Program-made: the position numbers and the translations under genes
Part shown: piece after piece, positions 1 through 10,811 of the stretch
Position numbering within the stretch: the stretch's first letter is position 1
Layout of the letters: every line of letters starts with the position of its first letter
Origin: Hydractinia symbiolongicarpus
Lineage: Eukaryota; Cnidaria; Hydrozoa; Anthoathecata; Hydractiniidae
Length of the DNA stretch: 64,000 nt
Direction of reading: 5' to 3'
Assembly: GCF_029227915.1 (NCBI RefSeq)
Contig: NC_079879.1
Location: 1,984,001 to 2,048,000 of the forward strand
Notes under the pieces: model-generated
The model's database searches: none
What the model was told of the DNA's origin: nothing
Seen by the model: only the letters and a program-made list of their open reading frames with translations

Positions 1-1119
1 TGAAACGATCGACTGTGGGACTTAATTGAACTGATTTTGGACTTTGACTTTATAAATATTATAAATGAGGCAATTGTACTCCAAGAAATAGCATTCTTCT
101 TAACTTGACATGATTGCTGGAACTCAGCGATTACACTGGCCGCTGTGGTAGCGCTTTAATGAAGAATTTAGATAAATATGTCATTTTGTACTGTGGCACC
201 AATCCTAGCCGTTAACGCGCGCTGAGAAAACATAGACTGCTTCCAAAACCCCATTTCATTGATTTTCTAACGGTATAAGTCCGTTTCAGTTACAACGGTT
301 GCGTCACATATTCGTACCAACATGTATTTAGCGATATTTTTCTGATATTACTAGGTTGCATTGCTTTTCACAGTGAAGCGATTGACTGTGGGACTTAATT
401 GCACTGATTTTGGACTTTGACCTTATAAATGTGATAAATGAGGAAATTGGACTCCAAGAAATAACATTCTTCTATGTTTGAAATGATTGCTGGAATTCAG
501 CGATTACACTGGGCGCTGTGGTAGCGTTTTCATGAGAAATTTAGATATATATGTCATTTTGGACTGTGGGGCCAGTCGTACTCGTTAGCGCGCGCTGAAG
601 AAATAGAGACTGTTTCAAAAACTACATTTCATTGCCTTTGAAGCAGTATCAGTCCGCTTGAGTTCCAACGGTTGCGTGACACATTCGTACCAACATGTAA
701 TTAGCGATATTTTTCTGATATTACTAGGTTGCATTACTTTTAACAGGGAAAAGATTGACTGTGGGACTTAATTGAACTGATGTTGGACTTTAACCTTATA
801 AATATTATAAATGAGGCAATTGGACTCCAAGAAATAGCATTCTTCTTAATTTGACATGATTGCTGGAACTCAGCGATTACACTGGCCGCTGTGGTAGCGC
901 TTTAATGAAGAATTTAGATAAATATGTCATTTTGTACTGTGGCACCAATCCTAGCCGTTAACGCGCGCTGAGAAAACATAGGCAGCTTCCAAAACCACAT
1001 TTCATTGCTTTTCTAACGATATAAGTCCGTTTTAGTTACAAAGGTTGCGTCACATATTCGTACCAACATGTATTTAGCGATATTTTTCTGATATTACTAG
1101 GTTGCATCGCTTTTAACAG
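1..1119 (+). repeat. Three-monomer block, first copy (repeats at 2611-3729)
   Basis: B, A and B monomers whose private variants recur 2610 bp (seven monomers) to the right. Shared marks include the tgcttttcacagtgaagcg junction near 363-380 and 2973-2990, an A monomer with ggactgtggggcc in place of the usual ggcccgaggggcc, and acagggaaaag before the third monomer. The match ends at 1120, where a hybrid monomer replaces the A monomer seen at 3730. The left edge is the window boundary, so the true unit may extend further left. Confidence 0.87.
294..403 (+). other. Conserved core of the satellite, first example
   Basis: This stretch runs from caacggttgcgtcacat through attcgtaccaacatg, tttagcgatatttttctg, atattactaggttgcat and cttttaacagtgaa to actgtgggacttaattg of the next monomer. 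It is nearly invariant in all five classes apart from a few class marks (ttcgtacc or tttgtacc; tgtattt, tgtaatt or tgtactt). The rest of the monomer differs strongly between classes. Such uneven conservation can reflect protein binding, nucleosome placement or preferred recombination sites; the sequence alone does not tell which. Confidence 0.75.
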
Positions 1120-1492
1120 TGAAGCGATTAACTGTGGGACTTAATTGCACTGTTTTTGGACTTTGACCTTATAAATATGATAAATGAGGAAATTGGACTC
1201 CAAGAAATAACATTCTTCTTAGTTTGAAATGATTGCTGGAACTCAGCGATTACACTGGCCGCTGTGGTAGCGCTTTAATGAAAAATTTAGATAAATATGT
1301 CATTTTGTACTGTGGCACCAATCCTAGCCGTTAACCCGCGCTGAGAAAACATAGGCAGCTTCCAAAACCACATTTCATTGCTTTTCTAACGATATAAGTC
1401 CGTTTTAGTTACAAAGGTTGGGTCACATATTCGTACCAACATGTATTTAGCGATATTTTCCTGATATTACTAGGTTGCAACGCTTTTAAAAG

Positions 1493-4101
1493 TGAAGCGA
1501 TTGACTGTGGGACTTAATTGCACTGATTTTGGACTTTGACCTTATAAATGTGATAAATGAGGAAATTGGACTCCAAGAAATAACATTCTTCTTAATTTGA
1601 AATGATTGCTGGAACTCAGCGATTACACTGGGCGCTGTGGTAGCGCTTTAATGAAAAATTTAGATAAATATGTCATTTTGGCCCGAGGGGCCAGTCGTAG
1701 TCGTTAGCGCGGACTGAAGAAATAGAGACTGTTTTAAAACCTACATTTAATTGCCTTTCAAGCAGTATCAGTCCGCTTGAGTTCCAACGGTTGCGTCACA
1801 TATTCGTACCAACATGTAATTAGCGATATTTTTCTGATATTACTAGGTTGCATCACTTTTAACAGTGAAAAGATATACTGTGGGACTTAATTGAACTGAT
1901 ATTAGACTTTGACCTTATAAATATTATAAATGAAGCAATTGGACTCCAAGAAAAAGCATTCTTCTTAATTTGACATGATTGCTGGAACTCAGCGATTACA
2001 CTAGCCGCTGTGGTAGCGCTTTAATGAAGAATTTAGATAAATATGTCATTTTGTACTATAGGACCAATCCTAGCCGTTAACGCGCGCTGAAAAAAATAGA
2101 CAGTTTCCAAAACCACATTTCATTGATTTTCTAACGGTATAAGTACGCTTGAGTTCCAACGGTTGCGTCACATATTTGTACCAACATGTATTTAGCGATA
2201 TTTTTCTGATATTACTAGGTTGCATCGCTTTTAACAGTGAAACGATTGACTGTGGGACTTAATTGCACTGATTTTGGACTTTGACCTAATAAATGTGATA
2301 AATGAGCCAATTTGACTCCAAGAAAAAACATTCTTCTTAATCTGACATGATTGCTGGAACTCAGCGATTTCACAGGGTGCTGTAGTAGCGCGTTATTTAA
2401 AAATTTAGATTAGTATGTCATTTTGTACTGTGGGACCAATCGTAGCCCTTAGCACGCGTTGAAAAAGCAGAGACAGTTTCAAAAACTACATTTCATTGAC
2501 TTTCTAACAGTATCAGTCGGCTTGAGTTACAACGGTTGCGTCACATATTCGTACCAACATGTATTTAGTGATATTTTTCTGATATTACTAGGTTGCATCG
2601 CTTTTAACAGTGAAACGATCGACTGTGGGACTTAATTGAACTGATTTTGGACTTTGACCTTATAAATATTATAAATGAGGCAATTGTACTCCAAGAAATA
2701 GCATTCTTCTTAATTTGACATGATTGCTGGAACTCAGCGATTACACTGGCCGCTGTGGTAGCGCTTTAATGAAGAATTTAGATAAATATGTCATTTTGTA
2801 CTGTTGGACGAATCCTAGCCGTTAACGCGCGCTGAGAAAACATAGACAGCTTCCAAAACCCCATTTCATTGATTTTCTAACGGTATAAGTCCGTTTCAGT
2901 TACAACGGTTGCGTCACATATTCGTACCAACATGTATTTAGCGATATTTTTCTGATCTTACTAGGTTGCATTGCTTTTCACAGTGAAGCGATTGACTGTG
3001 GGACTTAATTGCACTGATTTTGGACTTTGACCTTATAAATGTGATAAATGAGGAAATTGGACTCCAAGAAATAACATTCTTCTAAGTTTGAAATGATTGC
3101 TGGAATTCAGCGATTACACTGGGCGCTGTGGTAGCGTTTTAATGAAAAATTTAGATATATATGTCATTTTGGACTGTGGGGCCAGTCGTACTCGTTAGCG
3201 CCCGCTGAAGAAATAGAGACTGTTTCAAAAACTACATTTCATTGCCTTTGAAGCAGTATCAGTCCGCTTGAGTTCCAACGGTTGCGTGACACATTCGTAC
3301 CAACATGTAATTAGCAATATTTTTCTGATATTACTAGGTTGCATTACTTTTAACAGGGAAAAGATTGACTGTGGGACTTAATTGAACTGATGTTGGACTT
3401 TAACCTTATAAATATTATAAATGAGGCAATTGGACTCCAAGAAATAGCATTCTTCTTAATTTGACATGATTGCTGGAACTCAGCGATTACACTGGCCGCT
3501 GTGGTAGCGCTTTAATGAAGAATTTAGATAAATATGTCATTTTGTACTGTGGCACCAATCCTAGCCGTTAACGCGCGCTGAGAAAACATAGGCAGCTTCC
3601 AAAACCACATTTCATTGCTTTTCTAACGGTATAAGTCCGTTTTAGTTACAACGGTTGCGTCACATATTCGTACCAACATGTATTTAGCGATATTTTTCTG
3701 ATATTACTAGGTTGCATCGCTTTTAACAGTGAAGCGATTGACTGTGGGACTTAATTGCACTGATTTTGGACTTTGACCTTATAAATGTGATAAATGAGGA
3801 AATTGGACTCCGAGAAATAACATTCTTCTTAGTTTGAAATGATTGCTGGAACTCAGTGATTACACTGGGCGCTGTGGTAGCGCTTTAATGAAAATTTAGA
3901 TAAATTTGTCATTTTGGCCCGAGGGACCAGTCGTAGTCGTTAGCGCGGGCTGAAGAAATAGAGACTGTTTCAAAAACTACATTTCATTGCCTTTGAAGCA
4001 GTATCAGTCCGCTTGAGTTCCAACGGTTGCGTGACACATTCGTACCAACATGTAATTAGCGATATTTTTCTGATATTACTAGGTTGCATTACTTTTAACA
4101 G
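1493..4101 (+). repeat. Seven-monomer higher-order block Q, copy 1
   Basis: Order is A-B-C-B-A-B-A. The block recurs at 8202-10811, an offset of 6709 bp. Shared private marks are the A monomer with ttttaaaacctacatttaat, the B monomer with gatatactgtgggac and ttagactttgacc, the single C monomer, and tagcaatat near 3312 and 10021 where other monomers have tagcgatat. The copies diverge after the A monomer at 3730: copy 1 continues with an extra B-A pair (4102-4846) that has no counterpart after copy 2. Confidence 0.88.
1680..1692 (+). other. Class A GC-rich inverted repeat, example
   Basis: ggcccgaggggcc has perfect 5-bp arms (ggccc and ggggcc read as gggcc) around a 3-base centre. It is diagnostic of class A. 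Many A monomers carry ggcccgagggacc, which breaks the symmetry, and a few have ggagcc or ggactgtggggcc. Both forms persist and are copied by higher-order duplication, so the symmetry is not strictly maintained. Confidence 0.6.
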
Positions 4102-6709
4102 GGAAAAGATTGACTGTGGGACTTAATTGAACTGGTGTTGGACTTTAACCTTATAAATATTATAAATGAGGCAATTGGACTCCAAGAAATAGCATTCTTC
4201 TTAATTTGACATGATTGCTGGAACTCAGCGATTACACTGGCCGCTGTGGTAGCGCGTTAATGAAGAATTTAGATAAATATGTCATTTTGTACTGTGGCAC
4301 CAATCCTAGCCGTTAACGCGCGCTGAGAAAACATAGGCAGCTTCCAAAACCACATTTCATTGTTTTTCTAACAGTATAAGTCCGTTTTAGTTACAACGGT
4401 TGCGTCACATATTCGTACCAACATGTATTTAGCGATATTTTTCTGATATTACTAGGTTGCATCGCTTTTAACAGTGAAGCGATTGACTGTGGGACTTAAT
4501 TGCAATGATTTTGGACTTTGACCTTATAAATGTGATAAATGAGGAAATTGGACTCCAAGAAATAACATTCTTCTTTGTTTGAAATGATTGCTGGAACTCA
4601 GCGATTACACTGGGCGCTGTGGTAGCGCTTTAATGAAAATTTAGATAAATTTGTCATTTTGGCCCGAGGGACCAGTCGTAGTCGTTAGCGCGGGCTGAAG
4701 AAATAGAGACTGTTTCAAAAACTACATTTCATTGCCTTTCAAGCAGTATCAGTCCGCTTGAGCTCCAACAGTTGCGTCACATATTCGTACCAACATGTAA
4801 TTAGCGATATTTTTCTGATATTACTAGGTTGCATCACTTTTAACAGTGAAAAGATTGACTGTGGGATTTAATTGAACTGATATTGGACTTTGACCTTATA
4901 AATATTATAAATGGAGCAATTGGACTCTAAGAAAAAGCATTCTTCTTAATTTGACATGATTGCTGGAACTCACCGATTACACTAGACGCTGTGGTAGCGC
5001 TTTAATAAAGAATTTAGATAAATATGTCATTTTGTACTATAGGACCAATCCTAGCCGTTAACGCGCGCTGAGAAAACATAGACAGTTTCCAAAACTACAT
5101 TTCATTGATTTTCTAACGGTATAAGTCCGTTTCAGTTACAACGGTTGCGTCACATATTCGTACCAACATGTACTTAGCGATATTTTTCTGATATTACTAG
5201 GTTGCATCGCTTTTAACAGTGAAGCGATTGACTGTGGGACTTAATTGCGCTGATTTTGGACTTTGACCTTATAAATGTGATAAATGAGGAAATTGGACTC
5301 CAAGAAATAACATTCTTCTTAGTTTGAAATGATTGCTGGAACTCAGTGATTACACTAGGCGCTGTGGTAGCGCTTTAATGAAAAATTTAGATAAATAAGT
5401 CATTTTGGCCCGAGGGGCCAGTCGTAGTCGTTAGCGCGCTCTGAAGAAATAGAGACTGTTACAAAAACTACATTTCATTGCCTTTCAAGCAGTATCAGTC
5501 CGCTTGAGTTCCAACGGTTTCGTCACATATTCGTACCAACATGTATTTAGCGATATTGTTCTGATATTACTAGGTTGCATTACTTTTAACAGGGAAAAGA
5601 TTGACTGTGGGATTTAATTGAACTGATATTGGACTTTGACCTTATAAATATTATAAATGGGGCAATTGGACTCCAAGAAAAAGCATTCTTCTTAATTTGA
5701 CATGATTGCTGGCACTCAGCGATTACACTAGCCGCTGTGGTAGCGCTTTAATAAAGAATTTAGATAAATATGTCATTTTGTGCTATAGGACCAATCCTAG
5801 CCGTTAACGCGCACTGAAAAAACATAGACAGTTTCCAAAACTACATTTCATTGATTTTCTAACGGTATAAGTCCGTTTCAGTTACAACGGTTGCGTCACA
5901 TATTCGTACCAACATGTACTTAGCGATATTTTTCTGATATTACTAGGTTGCATCGCTTTTAACAGTGAAGCGATTGACTGTGGGACTTAATTGCACGGAT
6001 TTTGGACTTTGACCTTATAAATGTGAGAAATGAGGAAATTGGACTCCAAGAAATAACATTCTTCTTAGTTTGAAATGATTGCTTGAACTCAGCAATTACA
6101 CTGGGCGCTGTAGTAGCGCTTTAATGAAAAATATAGATAAATATGTCATTTTGGCCCGAGGGACCAGTCGTAGTCGTTAGCGCGAGCTGAAGAAATAGAG
6201 ATTGTTTCAAAAACTACATTTCATTGCCTTTCAAGCAGTATCAGTCCGCTTGAGTTCCAACGGTTGCGTCACATATTCGTACCAACATGTAATTAGCGAT
6301 ATTTCTGATATTACTAGGCTGCATCACTTTTAACAGTGAAAAGATTGACTGTGGGATTTAATTGAACTGATATTGGACTTTGACCTTATAAATATTATAA
6401 ATGGGGCAATTGGACTCCAGGAAAAAGCATTCTTCTTAATTTGACATGATTGCTGGAACTCAGCGAATATACTAGCCGCTGTGGTAGCGCTTTAATGAAG
6501 AATTTAGATAAATATGTCATTTTGTACTATAGGAGCAATCCTAGCTGTTAACGCGCGCTGAGAAAACATAGACTGTTTCCAAAACTACATTTCATTGATT
6601 TTCTAACGGTATAAGTCCGCTTCAGTTACAACGGTTGCGTGACATATTCGTACCAACATGTACTTAGCGATATTTTTCTGATATTACTAGGTTGCATCGC
6701 TTTTAACAG

Positions 6710-7082
6710 TGAAGCGATTGACTGTGGGACTTAATTGCACTGATTTTGGACTTTGACCTTATAAATGTGATAAATGAGGAAATTGGACTCCAAGAAATAA
6801 CATTCTTCTTAGTTTAAAATGATTGCTGGAACTCAGCGATTACACTAGGCGCTGTGGTAGCGCTTTAATGAAAAATTTAGATAAATATGTCATTTTGGCC
6901 CGAGGGGCCAGTCGTAGTCGTTAGCGCGCTCTGAAGAAATAGAGACTGTTTCAAAAACTACATTTCATTGCCTTTCAAGCAGTATCAGTCCGGTTGAGTT
7001 CCAACGGTTTCGTCACATATTCGTACCAACATGTATTTAGCGATATTGTTCTGATATTACTAGGTTGCATCACTTTTAACAG
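6710..7082 (+). repeat. Exemplar monomer, class A
   Basis: Diagnostic blocks in order: ttgcactgattttgg; gtgataaatgaggaaattgg; aagaaataacattcttc; agtttgaaatg or close variants; gcgctttaatgaaaaattt; the GC-rich ggcccgaggggccagtcg; gtagtcgttagcgcg; gaaatagagactgttt; and cctttcaagcagtatcag with cttgagttccaacgg. Most such monomers lie left of 20135; later ones usually occur as left halves of hybrids. Confidence 0.85.
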
Positions 7083-7455
7083 AGAAAAGATTGACTGTGG
7101 GAATTAATTGAACTGATTTTGGACTTTGACCTTATAAATATTATAAATGAGGCAATTGGACTCCAAGAAAAAGCATTCTTCTTAATTTGACATGATTGCT
7201 GGAACTCAGCGATTACACTAGCCGCTGTGGTAGCGCTTTAATGAAGAATTTAGATAAATATGTCATTTTGTACTATAGGACCAATCCTAGCCGTTAACGC
7301 GCGCTGAGAAAACATAGACAGTTTCCAAAACTGCATTTCATTGATTTTCTAACGGTATAAGTCCGTTTCAGTTACAACGGTTGCGTCACATATTCGTACC
7401 AACATGTATTTAGCGATATTTTTCTGATATTACTAGGTTGCATCGCTTTTAACAG
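7083..7455 (+). repeat. Exemplar monomer, class B
   Basis: Diagnostic blocks: ttgaactgat; aaatattataaatgaggc; aaaaagcattc or aatagcattc; aatttgacatg; gccgctgtggtagcg; ttaatgaagaattt; gtactataggaccaatcc or gtactgtggcacc; gttaacgcgcgctgag; aaacatagacag; and gattttctaacggtataag with gtttcagttacaacgg. I count 14 CpG dinucleotides in this monomer. It is the commonest class and occurs across the whole window. Confidence 0.85.
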
Positions 7456-8201
7456 TGAAGCGATTGACTGTGGGACTTAATTGCACGGATTTTGGACTTT
7501 GACCTTATAAATGTGAGAAATGAGGAAATTGGACTCCAAGAAATAACATTCTTCTTAGTTTGAAATGATTGCTGGAACTCAGCGATTACACTAGGCGCTG
7601 TGGTAGCGCTTTAATGAAAAATTTAGATAAATATGTCATTTTGGCCCGAGGGACCTGTCGTAGTCGTTATCGCGCTCTGACGAAATAGAGACTGTTTCAA
7701 AAACTACATTTCATTGCCTTTCAAGCAGTATCAGTCCGCTTGAGTTCCAACGGTTTCGTCACATATTCGTACCAACATGTATTTAGCGATATTGTTCTGA
7801 TATTACTAGGTTGCATCACTTTTATCAGTGAAAAGATTGACTGTGGGAATTAATTGAACTGATTTTGGACTTTGAAATTATAAATATTATAAATGAGGCA
7901 ATTCGACTCCAAGAAAAAGCATTCTTCTTAATTTGACATGATTGCTGGAACTCAGCGATTACACTAGCCGCTGTGGTAGCGCTTTAATGAAGAATTTAGA
8001 TAAATATGTCATTTTGTACTATAGGACCAATCCTAGCCGTTAACGCGCGCTGAGAAAACAGAGACAGTTTCCCAAACTACATTTCATTGATTTTCTAACG
8101 GTATAAGTCCGTTTCAGTTACAACGGTTGCGTCACATATTCGTACCAACATGTACTTAGCGATATTTTTCTGATATTACTAGGTTGCATCGCTTTTAACA
8201 G

Positions 8202-10811
8202 TGAAGCGATTGACTGTGGGACTTAATTGCGCTGATTTTGGACTTTGACCTTATAAATGTGATAAATGAGGAAATTGGACTCCAAGAAATAACATTCTTC
8301 TTAATTTGAAATGATTGCTGGAACTCAGCGATTACACTGGGCGCTGTGGTAGCGCTTTAATGAAAAATTTAGATAAATATGTCATTTTGGCCCGAGGGGC
8401 CAGTCGTAGTCGTTAGCGCGGACTGAAGAAATAGAGACTGTTTTAAAACCTACATTTAATTGCCTTTCAAGCAGTATCAGTCCGCTTGAGTTCCAACGGT
8501 TGCGTCACATATTCGTACCAACATGTAATTAGCGATATTTTTCTGATATTACTAGGTTGCATCACTTTTAACACTGAAAAGATATACTGTGGGACTTAAT
8601 TGAACTGATATTAGACTTTGACCTTATAAATATTATAAATGAGGCAATTGGACTCCAAGAAAAAGCATTCTTCTTAATTTGACATGATTGCTGGAACTCA
8701 GCGATTACACTAGCCGCTGTGGTAGCGCTTTAATGAAGAATTTAGATAAATATGTCATTTTGTACTATAGGACCAATCCTAGCCGTTAACGCGCGCTGAA
8801 AAAAATAGACAGTTTCCAAAACCACATTTCATTGATTTTCTAACGGTATAAGTACGCTTGAGTTCCAACGGTTGCGTCACATAATTGTACCAACATGTAT
8901 TTAGCGATATTTTTCTGATATTACTAGGTTGCATCGCTTTTAACAGTGAAACGATTGACTGTGGGACTTAATTGCACTGATTTTGGACTTTGACCTAATA
9001 AATGTGATAAATAAGCCAATTTGACTCCAAGAAAAAACATTCTTCTTAATCTGACATGATTGCTGGAACTCAGCGATTTCACAGGGTGCTGTAGTAGCGC
9101 GTTATTTAAAAATTTAGATTAGTATGTCATTTTGTACTGTGGGACCAATCGTAGCCCTTAGCACGCGTTGAAAAAGCAGAGACAGTTTCAAAAACTACAT
9201 TTCATTGACTTTCTAACAGTATCAGTCGGCTTGAGTTACAACGGTTGCGTCACATATTCGTACCAACATGTATTTAGTGATATTTTTCTGATATTACTAG
9301 GTTGCATCGCTTTTAACAGTGAAACGATCGACTGTGGGACTTAATTGAACTGATTTTGGACTTTGACCTTATAAATATTATAAATGAGGCAATTGTACTC
9401 CAAGAAATAGCATTCTTCTTAATTTGACATGATTGCTGGAACTCAGCGATTACACTGGCCGCTGTGGTAGCGCTTTAATGAAGAATTTAGATAAATATGT
9501 CATTTTGTACTGTTGGACGAATCCTAGCCGTTAACGCGCGCTGAGAAAACATAGACAGCTTCCAAAACCCCATTTCATTGATTTTCTAACGGTATAAGTC
9601 CGTTTCAGTTACAACGGTTGCGTCACATATTCGTACCAACATGTATTTAGCGATATTTTTCTGATATTACTAGGTTGCATTGCTTTTCACAGTGAAGCGA
9701 TTGACTGTGGGACTTAACTGCACTGATTTTGGACTTTGACCTTATAAATGTGATAAATGAGGAAATTGGACTCCAAGAAATAACATTCTTCTAAGTTTGA
9801 AATGATTGCTGGAATTCAGCGATTACACTGGGCGCTGTGGTAGCGTTTTAATGAAAAATTTAGATATATATGTCATTTTGGACTGTGGGGCCAGTCGTAC
9901 TCGTTAGCGCGCGCTGAAGAAATAGAGACTGTTTCAAAAACTACATTTCATTGCCTTTGAAGCAGTATCAGTCCGCTTGAGTTCCAACGGTTGCGTGACA
10001 CATCCGTACCAACATGTAATTAGCAATATTTTTCTGATATTACTAGGTTGCATTACTTTTAACAGGGAAAAGATTGACTGTGGGACTTAATTGAACTGAT
10101 GTTGGACTTTAACCTTATAAATATTATAAATGAGGCAATTGGACTCCATGAAATAGCATTCTTCTTAATTTGACATGATTGCTGGAACTCAGCGATTACA
10201 CTGGCCGCTGTGGTAGCGCTTTAATGAAGAATTTAGATAAATATGTCATTTTGTACTGTGGCACCAATCCTAGCCGTTAACGCGCGCTGAGAAAACATAG
10301 GCAGCTTCCAAAACCACATTTCTTTGCTTTTCTAACGGTATTAGTCCGTTTTAGTTACAACGGTTGCGTCACATATTCGTACCAACATGTATTTAGCGAT
10401 ATTTTTCTGATATTACTAGGTTGCATCGCTTTTAACAGTGAAGCGATTGACTGTGAGACTTAATTGCACTGATTTTGGACTTTGACCTTATAAATGTGAT
10501 AAATGAGGAAATTGGACTCCAAGAAATAACATTTTTTCTTAGTTTGAAATGATTGCTGGAACTCAGCGATTACACTGGGCGCTGTGGTAGCGCTTTAATA
10601 AAAATTTAGATAAATTTGTCATTTTGGCCCGAGGGACCAGTCGTAGTCGTTAGCGCGGGCTGAAGAAATAGAGACTGTTTCAAAAACTACATTTCATTGC
10701 CTTTCAAGCAGTATCAGTCCGCTTGAGTTCCAACAGTTGCGTCACATATTCGTACCAACATGTAATTAGCGATATTTTTCTGATAATACTAGGTTGCATC
10801 ACTTTTAACAG
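8202..10811 (+). repeat. Seven-monomer higher-order block Q, copy 2
   Basis: Same A-B-C-B-A-B-A order and the same private variants as 1493-4101. The leftmost monomer begins with ttgcgctg, whereas copy 1 begins with ttgcactg, so the recombination edge lies inside this first monomer. The A monomer at 10439 has ttaataaaaatttag in place of ttaatgaaaatttag, a change then carried into 11931, so this copy lies upstream of a further local duplication. Confidence 0.87.

Larger units (their letters stand above)
4847..8201 (+). repeat. Higher-order block P, copy 1 (nine B/A monomers)
   Basis: The block is B-A-B-A-B-A-B-A-B. Its last eight monomers, from 5220, recur twice more, at 13422 and 17152; the first, at 4847, recurs at 13049. 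Marks used: ttgcgctgatttt at the start of 5220, tggcactcagc in 5593, ttgcacggatttt with gtgagaaatgagg in 5966, ttgcttgaactcagc in 5966, a caggaaaaagc B monomer at 6337, tcagtccggttgag in 6710, and tttgaaattataaat in 7829. The 6337 copy is shifted because the preceding monomer lost two bases near 6302 (gatatttctg instead of gatatttttctg). Confidence 0.88.

Noticed and set aside
318-335. Possible CENP-B box in the conserved core (attcgtaccaacatgt)
   Set aside because: It matches the TTCG-N4-A part of the CENP-B motif but has ATGT where CGGG is required. I found no better match on either strand in the class exemplars.
294-403. Conserved core as an RNA gene or promoter
   Set aside because: No tRNA A/B box pair, snRNA-like element or convincing TATA and initiator arrangement was seen. 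Conservation within a satellite does not by itself imply transcription.
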